This document shows positions 8,798 to 15,317 of a stretch of DNA of 37,958 nucleotides, piece after piece; position 1 is the stretch's first letter; every line of letters starts with the position of its first letter. Below the pieces are notes generated by a model. The model saw only the letters and a program-made list of their open reading frames with translations, was not told the DNA's origin and did not search any database. The DNA lies in the NCBI GenBank assembly GCA_002347265.1, contig DDYB01000021.1, forward strand, positions 60,108 through 98,065, given 5' to 3'. A program made the position numbers and the translations under genes. This stretch comes from Desulfobacteraceae bacterium UBA2245. Its GTDB lineage: Bacteria; Desulfobacterota; Desulfobacteria; Desulfobacterales; UBA2245.

Positions 8798-10447
8798 TCA
8801 GAAACCTGCGCTGAAACTCAGCCACAACCCGGAGTTATCGCCGTCTCCCGAATCATTGCCGTCGATGGGACTGGCCCATTGCACATCCATGGAATATTTT
8901 TTGGCAAAAAGAACGCTCAGCCCGACTCCGGCTCCAACCAGGGAGTCGGAGCTGCCGCCGTCGTCCGGACGGTTCTCGTACCAAACCTGACCCGCGTCGA
9001 TGAAACCGCGAATCATCAGATCGGCCAGCCTGAAGGACATAAAACGCCGGAGTTCCAGCGTGCCCGCGGCGCCCCGGTCGCCCCGCAGACTGGAGATGAT
9101 AAAGCCGCGGATGCTGTCCGGGCCGCCGATTGCGAATTTATTCGAGTCGGGCATGGCGTCGTTGCTGAGCACCGCTTCCCCGCGCAGAAATCCGCTCCAA
9201 CCGCGGCCGAATGGATGCTCGTAAGTTCCGTTGAGATCGATTCGGGGGGGAAGCGCGTCGCTGTCGGTTCCGTCCGAATTGCTCTGGAAATTGGTGGCCA
9301 GAAGACCGGAAAACGTGCTCATGCCGCCGGAATCGTGACGCCGGTTGAAAGCAAAACCGGTTTCCAGAAAATTGACCTCGTCGTCGCTCAGGGATGCTCC
9401 GGACAGATCGGATCGGCCCCTTAACTGGGCCGCTCCCAGAAGGAGGAAAAGATTGGTGCGGCGGCTGCGAATCAGCGGATGACTCAATAGGGCGCGCGCG
9501 GTGGCGCTGACGCCGTCGATTCCAAGCGTGCTGAATTCGCCGCCCACGTCGTATTCGGCCCTCGAATAGCTGAGATTCAGACGGGTGCCGTCGTAGAGGA
9601 TGGGAAAACCGTAGCTGACACGGCCCTGGCGCAGCAGTCCGGCCTCGCTGTGGGTGTAGCCGAGACTCAGGACATCTCCGAACGTGCAGGGATTGTTGAT
9701 GGTAAAATCCACCCCTGTCCGCCATTCGCCGATATCCTCGCTTCCATGATTGTCCACGGTCACTTCGGCGTCGAAGGTTTTTTCTTCCGTGCGGAAGTGG
9801 ATGTCCGTCAGCCCGTAATCATCGCCGGGGATCAGCGTTGCGCGGGCCGTAAGACCGGGCAGGTCGTTCATGAGCAGCAGATCGCGTTCCAGATCGATAA
9901 ACCTGAGAACAACGCCGGACCCCGCCCGTCTGACGCGACGCTCCAGAAAAGAATCGGAATAGCGCTCGTTGCCTTCAAACGTCAGCTTGCCGACGCGGCC
10001 CTCCACCACTTCCAGCCGCAGAATGCCTTCCCGCATACGCTGGGCCGGAACGGTAACGGTCGAAACGCTGTATCCCTGCTCCTGGTAAAATTCGGTAAGC
10101 CGTTCGGCCGAGCCATAAATTTCACCCAGCGTGAGTTCTTTACCTTCCCACGCCGCAAGAACCGCCCGCAATTCATCCTCGCTGAACAGGGTATTGCCGC
10201 TGAAAACGAAACGCTTGACCAGAACCCGGCGTTCGCCGGTCACGGTTTCCGGACGGGGCGCGGCAGGCTTTTGAAACTGGGGAGCCGGCGCTTCCTGGCC
10301 GGGCGAAGGCAACCGTTGCCTTAAGGAATCTCTCACCTCGCCCGGAGTGGGCGGCTGAGCCTGAGCCGACGGCATCGGACCCAGCAGCAGCAAGACCAGT
10401 ATCAAACAGGCTACCGCCTGTCCGGCCAGGGATGATCGGTAGGCCAT
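8798..10447 (-). CDS. TpsB/ShlB-family outer-membrane transporter (two-partner secretion)
   Basis: Predicted 549-residue outer-membrane beta-barrel of the Omp85/TpsB superfamily that secretes the TpsA protein encoded next. Residues 1-30 are a signal peptide ending AQA, followed by a proline-rich linker. POTRA-type domains sit at about 75-150 (VKRFVFSGNTLFSEDELRAV) and 150-225 (LTFEGNERYSDSFLERRV). The barrel runs from about 230 to the end and contains the conserved IGGPDSIRGF segment, matching the VRGY-type motif of the lid loop, and ends in phenylalanine (FSAGF) as expected for outer-membrane insertion. ATG at 10447 has a GAAGGAGG site six or seven bases upstream. An in-frame TTG 18 bases earlier overlaps that site and is less likely. 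The stop lies 20 bp before tpsA, so the genes form one operon. Confidence 0.93.
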   Translation of the reverse strand: MAYRSSLAGQAVACLILVLLLLGPMPSAQAQPPTPGEVRDSLRQRLPSPGQEAPAPQFQKPAAPRPETVTGERRVLVKRFVFSGNTLFSEDELRAVLAAWEGKELTLGEIYGSAERLTEFYQEQGYSVSTVTVPAQRMREGILRLEVVEGRVGKLTFEGNERYSDSFLERRVRRAGSGVVLRFIDLERDLLLMNDLPGLTARATLIPGDDYGLTDIHFRTEEKTFDAEVTVDNHGSEDIGEWRTGVDFTINNPCTFGDVLSLGYTHSEAGLLRQGRVSYGFPILYDGTRLNLSYSRAEYDVGGEFSTLGIDGVSATARALLSHPLIRSRRTNLFLLLGAAQLRGRSDLSGASLSDDEVNFLETGFAFNRRHDSGGMSTFSGLLATNFQSNSDGTDSDALPPRIDLNGTYEHPFGRGWSGFLRGEAVLSNDAMPDSNKFAIGGPDSIRGFIISSLRGDRGAAGTLELRRFMSFRLADLMIRGFIDAGQVWYENRPDDGGSSDSLVGAGVGLSVLFAKKYSMDVQWASPIDGNDSGDGDNSGLWLSFSAGF

Positions 10448-10455
10448 GTTGTCCT

Positions 10456-10471
10456 CCTTCTTCAAAGAAGG
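10456..10471 (-). promoter_or_regulatory. Small inverted repeat overlapping the tpsB ribosome-binding site
   Basis: In mRNA sense the sequence CCTTCTTTGAAGAAGG precedes and overlaps the AAGGAGG ribosome-binding site. Five to seven base pairs could form, with the 3' arm holding the first half of that site. This could reduce translation, but the helix is short and AU-rich, so it may be chance. Confidence 0.3.
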
Positions 10472-10522
10472 GTATATTCAAGCTGAACAATGGAAAATAC
10501 AGGTTCGCAGAACAAATCAAAA

Positions 10523-10550
10523 TTTCTATCGTCTTCTATGTGTTTGTCAA
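10523..10550 (-). promoter_or_regulatory. Candidate sigma-70 promoter for the tpsBA-fecR operon
   Basis: On the minus strand a perfect TTGACA (10545-10550) is followed after 16 bases by TAGAAA (10523-10528, four of six matches to TATAAT). It sits about 75 bases before the tpsB start in the non-coding gap between the HNH gene and tpsB. Confidence 0.45.
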
Positions 10551-10668
10551 TTGAAAAAAAGGTCTGGAAATAATTTTCTGAATAGTTCTTTGCATCAGCG
10601 GTTGCGGGGTGGATGGCGGGCCGATTCTTATGGGGATGTGCGCGCTGAATTATGCCGAAATTCGTGAA

Positions 10669-10983
10669 TTATTCGTGATGATTCTGAGAATGCACTTGGG
10701 ACAGGTATTGATCCCACTCCATCGGCAACAGCTGCTTTTTCCTGATGTTGCACTCCTTGCAGCAGGGGACGATGTTGCCCCTGGTGGAGCGTCCGCCGCG
10801 TGCCACCGGAACGATATGGTCCATGGTCAGCTCTCCGGGCGGGGTCGGGCGCCGGCAGTAATGGCAGACCCCCTTTGCGCAACGGCGTTTCCACCACTGG
10901 CTGGCCCGCAGTTCGCGGGCTTTTTGCCGCTCCCTTCGGATTTGGGCTTCATCCAGATCATAGGCAAAGGGCGTCAGGGACAT
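10669..10983 (-). CDS. HNH endonuclease-family small protein
   Basis: 104-residue protein with a classic zinc-stabilised HNH fold. It shows C40-x2-C43 (CHYC), the catalytic core DHIVPVARGG (D55, H56), N70, and a second pair C75-x2-C78 (CKECN). The N-terminal 35 residues are basic and helical (RRERQKARELR). ATG at 10983 lies two bases after the era stop codon, so it is very probably the last gene of the era operon. HNH proteins include restriction enzymes, homing endonucleases, phage packaging nucleases and repair-like nucleases. No methylase, intron or phage gene is nearby, so the substrate cannot be stated. The stand-alone form with CxxC pairs is common in bacteria and often uncharacterised. 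Confidence 0.85.
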   Translation of the reverse strand: MSLTPFAYDLDEAQIRRERQKARELRASQWWKRRCAKGVCHYCRRPTPPGELTMDHIVPVARGGRSTRGNIVPCCKECNIRKKQLLPMEWDQYLSQVHSQNHHE

Positions 10984-10985
10984 GG

Positions 10986-11891
10986 TCAATAACCGAACCG
11001 GTTGATGGCCCGGGTGTCTTTGGTCCAGTTTTTCTGAACCCGGACAAAGAGTTTTAAAAACACGCGGCATCCGATCATGCGTTCAATATCTTCGCGGGCC
11101 GCCCGGCCGATCTGCTTGAGCTTGGCGCCGTTTTTGCCGATGATAATGCCTTTCTGGGATTCGCGCTCCACATGAATCACGGCTTGAATGCTGACCAGAT
11201 TGCGATCCGCGTCTTCTGAAAAATCTTCGATCGTTACCGCTGTAGAATAGGGTATTTCCTCGCCGGTCAATCGGAAAATCTTTTCCCGCACCATTTCAGC
11301 CGCGATAAAGCGTTCCGGAACGTCGGTAATGGCATCGGTCGGATAAAAGGGAGGTCCGGAAGGCAATAATTTTTCCAGGGCCTTAATCAGAATATCGACC
11401 TGAAATCCGGTTCTGGCGGAGATCGGAACGATTTCCTGGAAATTAACCATCTTGGACCAGAGATCGATCCGCTGTGCCAGAAGTGATTTTTCGGCGGAAT
11501 CAACCTTGTTGACGGCCAATATAATGGGCTTCTCCTGTGCTTTCAACGCGTTGAACAGAATTTTTTCCGAATGGGGATCCGGGGAAGCTCCGTCTAAAAT
11601 CACGATGGCGGCATCCATATCCGGAAGGCAGGAGAGCGCGACTTCAACGATTCGCGTGTTCAGACTGCCGGAAGCCCTATGCACGCCCGGAGTATCCATG
11701 AAGATAATCTGGGCGTTTTCCCGATTCAGAATTCCCAGAATTCGGTTCCGCGTTGTCTGGGGTTTTTGAGAGGTAATGGAGATTTTTTCGCCCAAAAGGC
11801 GGTTGAGCAGGGTTGATTTGCCGGCATTGGGCGGACCCAGAAGCGCGACGAAACCGGATTTGAATTCGGAGGGATTCAGATCATGACTCAT
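10986..11891 (-). CDS. era: GTPase Era
   Basis: 301-residue Ras-like GTPase with a C-terminal KH domain, which binds the 3' end of 16S rRNA during assembly of the small ribosomal subunit. Visible motifs are G1 GPPNAGKST near residue 20, switch-region QTTRNR, G3 DTPG, G4 NKVD near 129, G5 SAR, and the KH signature GIIIGKNGAKLKQIG near residue 250. The length matches the family. The start overlaps the end of engB by 11 bp, and the downstream HNH ORF begins two bases after the stop, so engB, era and the HNH gene are likely co-transcribed. Confidence 0.97.
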   Translation of the reverse strand: MSHDLNPSEFKSGFVALLGPPNAGKSTLLNRLLGEKISITSQKPQTTRNRILGILNRENAQIIFMDTPGVHRASGSLNTRIVEVALSCLPDMDAAIVILDGASPDPHSEKILFNALKAQEKPIILAVNKVDSAEKSLLAQRIDLWSKMVNFQEIVPISARTGFQVDILIKALEKLLPSGPPFYPTDAITDVPERFIAAEMVREKIFRLTGEEIPYSTAVTIEDFSEDADRNLVSIQAVIHVERESQKGIIIGKNGAKLKQIGRAAREDIERMIGCRVFLKLFVRVQKNWTKDTRAINRFGY

Positions 11892-12492
11892 GATTCACTC
11901 CGGCAGGATCGACGGATATCAGGGCCTCAAGGCGATGCCACAGGACATCTTTTCCCTGCCGCGATTTGGCCGAAAAAAGAACCAGTTCATTCGGGTCGCG
12001 GCCCAGTGTTTCAGATAAAACGCTCAGTCGTTTCAACTGCTCGTTTTTGGAAAGCTTATCCGATTTCGTAATCACGATGATGCATGGAATGGACTGATAC
12101 TTCAGCCATTCCAGAAGCGCATTTTCCTCCAGACCTGGAGTTCTGCGGATGTCCACGATCAACACCACGCCCTTGAGAGATTTTCGCGTCGTAAGATAGG
12201 TTTCAACCATCGGCTTCCAGGTTTTCTGAATCGCCCGGGGAACCTTTGCGTATCCGTAGCCCGGAAGATCGACCATCATCAAGGCGTTGTTGATCAGAAA
12301 GAAGTTGAGCAGCTGCGTGCGGCCCGGCTGAGAACTGGTCTTGACCAGATTGCGGCGGTTGATCAGCGTGTTGATCAAGGATGATTTGCCGACGTTGGAT
12401 CTGCCCGCAAAAGCGATTTCAGGAAAACATTCCGGAGGATAATGGGCCGGTTTTACAGCACTTTTAATGAATTCGGCATGTTTGATAATCAT
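11881..12492 (-). CDS. engB: Ribosome-biogenesis GTP-binding protein EngB (YihA/YsxC)
   Basis: 203-residue essential-type GTPase that helps late assembly of the 50S subunit. G1 is GRSNVGKSS, followed by TSQPGRTQLLNF (G2), DLPGYGYAKVP (G3, the family hallmark), TKSDKL (G4) and FSAKSRQG (G5). Length and motif order are typical. It starts with ATG at 12492, 23 bp after the aminotransferase stop, with only a weak ribosome-binding site. Its 3' end overlaps era by 11 bp. Two ribosome-assembly GTPases in tandem suggest coordinated expression. Confidence 0.96.
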   Translation of the reverse strand: MIIKHAEFIKSAVKPAHYPPECFPEIAFAGRSNVGKSSLINTLINRRNLVKTSSQPGRTQLLNFFLINNALMMVDLPGYGYAKVPRAIQKTWKPMVETYLTTRKSLKGVVLIVDIRRTPGLEENALLEWLKYQSIPCIIVITKSDKLSKNEQLKRLSVLSETLGRDPNELVLFSAKSRQGKDVLWHRLEALISVDPAGVNHES

Positions 12493-12515
12493 GTTTTATA
12501 AGGCGTCATTGTGTT

Positions 12516-13661
12516 TCAGGTGTCCCGGTTCTTCAAATAGCGTTCAAGCCGGTCCATGCCCTCGGCGATATTTTCCAGGGAATTGGCGTAGGAAAAGCGA
12601 AGATATCCTTCCCCGTTTTCTCCAAAATCAATTCCGGGCGCCACTCCGACATGCGCCTGTTCCAGAATATCAAATGCCAGATCATAGGAATCCGTCGAAA
12701 GGTGCCGGGCGTTGACAAATACATAAAAGGCGCCGGTGGGTTCAACCGGAATTTTAAAACCCATCTGCTTGAGGCGGGAAATCATGTATTTTCGCCGCTG
12801 ATTGTAAACTTCCTTCATGCGGGCGACGTCCGGTCCCGCGCATTGAAGTGCGGCGATCGCCGATTTCTGAACCTCCGAGTTGGCCGAGATGAAAAAGTTC
12901 TGCTGCAGCTTCTGCATGGGACGTATATAGGGTTTTGGCGCGATCAGATAACCGATGCGCAGCCCGGTCATGGCAAAAAGCTTGGAAAAGCCGTTCAAAA
13001 CGAAAGCGTTTTCGGTAAATTCCAGAATGCAGTGTTCTTTGCCTTCATAAACAAGGCCGTGATAGATTTCGTCGGAAATGATCAGCTTGCCCAGCTGGAC
13101 GATTTCCCGCATGCGTTCCTCGGATAAAAGGTTGCCGGTCGGATTGGATGGGGAGTTGAGAAAAATGGCTCTCGTTTTCGAAGAAAGTTTCGATCGAATC
13201 ATTTCCGGCCGCAGTTGAAAACCGTCCTCCTCGTAAACCGGCACCTTGACCGGTACCCCTTCCAGGAATTTGATGAAGTTGGGATAGCAGGAATAGTGCG
13301 GATTTGAGATAATGACCTCGTCGCCTTTTTCCAGCAGAACCGCAAAAGCCAGCAGCATGGCCGGCGAGGTTCCCGAACAGATGATGATCTGATCGGGATT
13401 GACCGAAACGCCATAGGTGTCCATATAATAACGGGAAATCGCTTCACGCAGTTCGAGCATGCCCAGGCTGTGGGTGTAATGGGTGCAACCGGATTCATAG
13501 GCCTTGATGGCGGCTTCCTTTACGCATTTTGGCGTATCAAAATCCGGTTCGCCGACCTCAAGATGAATGATATTGACACCCTGATTCTCCATTTCATGCG
13601 CCTTTTCAAGCACATCCATGACGATAAAGGAGGTGATGCCGTTTAATCGCGATGAAATCAT
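12516..13661 (-). CDS. Pyridoxal-phosphate-dependent aminotransferase, class I/II
   Basis: About 381 residues of the fold-type I aminotransferase family (AspC/PatA-like). The substrate-side motif is EVGEPDFDTP near residue 35, with cofactor-contacting NSPSNPTGN, SDEIYHGLVY, and the Schiff-base lysine in NGFSKLFAMTGLRIGY near residue 230. The conserved arginine for the substrate carboxylate is probably in LRFSYAN near the C-terminus. ATG at 13661 with AAGGG upstream is preferred over an in-frame GTG 21 bp earlier. The substrate cannot be read from sequence. The position after hisIG raises the possibility of a histidinol-phosphate or aspartate role, but HisC-type signatures were not verified. 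Confidence 0.9.
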   Translation of the reverse strand: MISSRLNGITSFIVMDVLEKAHEMENQGVNIIHLEVGEPDFDTPKCVKEAAIKAYESGCTHYTHSLGMLELREAISRYYMDTYGVSVNPDQIIICSGTSPAMLLAFAVLLEKGDEVIISNPHYSCYPNFIKFLEGVPVKVPVYEEDGFQLRPEMIRSKLSSKTRAIFLNSPSNPTGNLLSEERMREIVQLGKLIISDEIYHGLVYEGKEHCILEFTENAFVLNGFSKLFAMTGLRIGYLIAPKPYIRPMQKLQQNFFISANSEVQKSAIAALQCAGPDVARMKEVYNQRRKYMISRLKQMGFKIPVEPTGAFYVFVNARHLSTDSYDLAFDILEQAHVGVAPGIDFGENGEGYLRFSYANSLENIAEGMDRLERYLKNRDT

Positions 13662-13699
13662 ACACCCTTTTCCAATGATCACAGGTTATTGATTTAAAC

Positions 13700-14575
13700 C
13701 TATACCACTTTATTCAGCGGATATTCAATGATGCCTTGCGCTCCCTGCTTGAGAAGAACAGGAATCAGATCCCGCACCTGGTTGGTATCCACAACCGTTT
13801 CCACGGAAAACCAGTCTGACTGGTAAAGCGGTGAAACCGTCGGCGCATTCAGGCTCGGAAGCAGGTCCACGACGGCCTTCAGCTTGCATTCGGGTACGTT
13901 CATTTTCAGCCCGACCAGTTTCTCTCCCAGCAGGGCGCCTTTGAGCAGCAGCGCGATCTGTTCAATTTTCTCCCTTTTTAAAGGATCTTCAAAGGCGGCA
14001 TGGTTGGCGATCAACTGGGTATTGGTTTGCATCAGTTCCTGAATGATGCGAAGCCCATGCGCCTTGATGGTGCTGCCGGTTTCAGTGACTTCAACGATAG
14101 CGTCGGCGAGCCCGGAAACGACTTTCGCCTCCGTGGCGCCCCAGGAAAACTCGACATCCACCGGAATCATTCGGCTGGCAAAATATTGTTTGGTGAACTG
14201 CACCAGTTCCGTGGCGATCTTTTTTCCCCTCAGCTGCTCAAGGCTTTGAATGGGTGATTCGTACGGCACCGCCAGAACCCACCTGGCAGGCCGGGAACTC
14301 ACCTTGGAGTAGATCAGATCGGCAACCACATGAACATCGGAACTGTTCTCAGCGATCCAGTCCTTGCCGGTCAGTCCCGCATCCAGAGTACCGTTTTCAA
14401 CATACCGGGACATTTCCTGGGCGCGGCATATGGCGCAGGTTATAGAATCGTCATTAATTTCGGGGAAATAGCTACGTTCATTGACCGAAATTTTCCATCC
14501 TGAACGCTGAAAAAGCGAGATCGTCGCGTCTTGAAGACTTCCTTTCGGAATGCCGAGCTTCAATGGGGGATTCAT
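13700..14575 (-). CDS. hisG: ATP phosphoribosyltransferase, long form
   Basis: 291-residue enzyme of the first step of histidine synthesis, joining ATP and PRPP. The catalytic half shows LGIPKGSLQDATISLF at the N-terminus, LDAGLTGKDW, and the PRPP-binding loop EVTETGSTIKAHGL near residue 160. The C-terminal segment (about 215-291) is the ACT/PII-like regulatory domain found in the long, HisZ-independent form, the site of histidine feedback inhibition in the family. The start overlaps the hisI stop as ATGA, indicating translational coupling. No hisZ is seen, as expected for the long form. Confidence 0.96.
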   Translation of the reverse strand: MNPPLKLGIPKGSLQDATISLFQRSGWKISVNERSYFPEINDDSITCAICRAQEMSRYVENGTLDAGLTGKDWIAENSSDVHVVADLIYSKVSSRPARWVLAVPYESPIQSLEQLRGKKIATELVQFTKQYFASRMIPVDVEFSWGATEAKVVSGLADAIVEVTETGSTIKAHGLRIIQELMQTNTQLIANHAAFEDPLKREKIEQIALLLKGALLGEKLVGLKMNVPECKLKAVVDLLPSLNAPTVSPLYQSDWFSVETVVDTNQVRDLIPVLLKQGAQGIIEYPLNKVV

Positions 14576-14952
14576 TTGTCATACACCTCTTTTGGATCGA
14601 ATACGGGTTTTCCAATGATTTCTATCGTGCCATCGGCATTTATTTTTTTGTGAAAACAGCTGACATGTCCGGTGTGACAGGCCGCGGTTCCAATCTGTTC
14701 CACCAACAACAGCACCGTATCGTCATCGCAGTCGATTCGGATTTCGTGAATGATCTGAAAATGTCCGGATGATTCACCCTTTAACCAGAGTTTGTTGCGG
14801 GACCGGCTGAAATAGGTGGCGCGGCCCGTGGAAAGTGTTTGCCCCCAAGCTTCTTTGTTCATAAAGCCGACCATCAACACTTCGCCGGTACGGTAATCCT
14901 GAGCGATCGCGGGCACCAGACCGTCCAGTTTCTTAAAATCCAGTTCAATCAT
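14572..14952 (-). CDS. hisI: Phosphoribosyl-AMP cyclohydrolase
   Basis: 126-residue cytoplasmic enzyme that opens the adenine ring of phosphoribosyl-AMP in the third step of histidine synthesis. Family features seen are GEVLMVGFMNKEA, the TGRATYFSRSR segment, the metal-binding cluster DCDDDT, and the zinc ligands in ACHTGHVSCF. The HisE pyrophosphohydrolase domain is absent, so hisE must be elsewhere. ATG at 14952 gives the usual family length; an in-frame GTG 27 bp upstream is possible but adds residues not typical of the family. First gene of the minus-strand hisI-hisG-aminotransferase-engB-era-HNH run. Confidence 0.95.
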   Translation of the reverse strand: MIELDFKKLDGLVPAIAQDYRTGEVLMVGFMNKEAWGQTLSTGRATYFSRSRNKLWLKGESSGHFQIIHEIRIDCDDDTVLLLVEQIGTAACHTGHVSCFHKKINADGTIEIIGKPVFDPKEVYDK

Positions 14953-15210
14953 GTCATTTGTTCCAAGATCGACACGCACGGCCGGTCATCAAAATAAATC
15001 TTTGACAGAAGTCCGCTCCGGAATGAAGTTTTACAGAAAATTGAAACATTCCAAGAGCATCCGTTAACCATAAAACATAATTAGTTACCCTATCTGCTGC
15101 GGCAAAGTCAAATTGTTTTTCCGGCATTCTTCAGATTCTTTTCCGTGCGCTTTTCGACATGGATGAAAACGACGAATGTTTCCGCTATAAACCGCTCGAC
15201 AGAATCATGC

Positions 15211-15240
15211 TTGACAGCGTCTTGCTTGTTACCGTGATAT
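15211..15240 (+). promoter_or_regulatory. Candidate promoter for the PBP1A gene
   Basis: A perfect TTGACA at 15211-15216 is followed after 18 bases by TGATAT (15235-15240, three of six matches). It lies about 80 bases before the coding start. The -10 element is weak, so the assignment is tentative. Confidence 0.35.
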
Positions 15241-15265
15241 TTGTTAGCATATTTGATTAATAATA

Positions 15266-15293
15266 GAAAAATAAGCCGCCCGCCTCGGGCGGC
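15266..15293 (-). terminator. GC-rich hairpin with T-tract on the minus strand
   Basis: A perfect 8-bp stem GCCGCCCG/CGGGCGGC with a 3-base loop spans 15275-15293. Read on the minus strand it is followed by TTATTTTTC, the form of an intrinsic terminator. No minus-strand gene ends just to its right, so it may block antisense transcription. As plus-strand RNA it would be a stable 5'-leader hairpin just ahead of the PBP1A start. Confidence 0.5.
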
Positions 15294-15317
15294 CGTATGA
15301 TCCGGGAAATAAGGACC

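Larger units (their letters stand above)
14953..15317. other. Divergent intergenic region between hisI and the PBP1A gene
   Basis: About 365 bp without a convincing gene. It must hold outward promoters for hisI (minus) and the penicillin-binding protein (plus). On the minus strand TTGACT at 15106-15111 with weak -10-like sequence near 15083 is a possible hisI promoter. A GC hairpin lies at 15275-15293. No tRNA or conserved RNA was recognised. Confidence 0.5.

Noticed and set aside
8777..8825. Upstream in-frame start for tpsA at 8825
   Set aside because: It lies inside the tpsB coding end, whereas ATG at 8777 has an AAGGAGG site at proper spacing and gives a sensible extended signal peptide.
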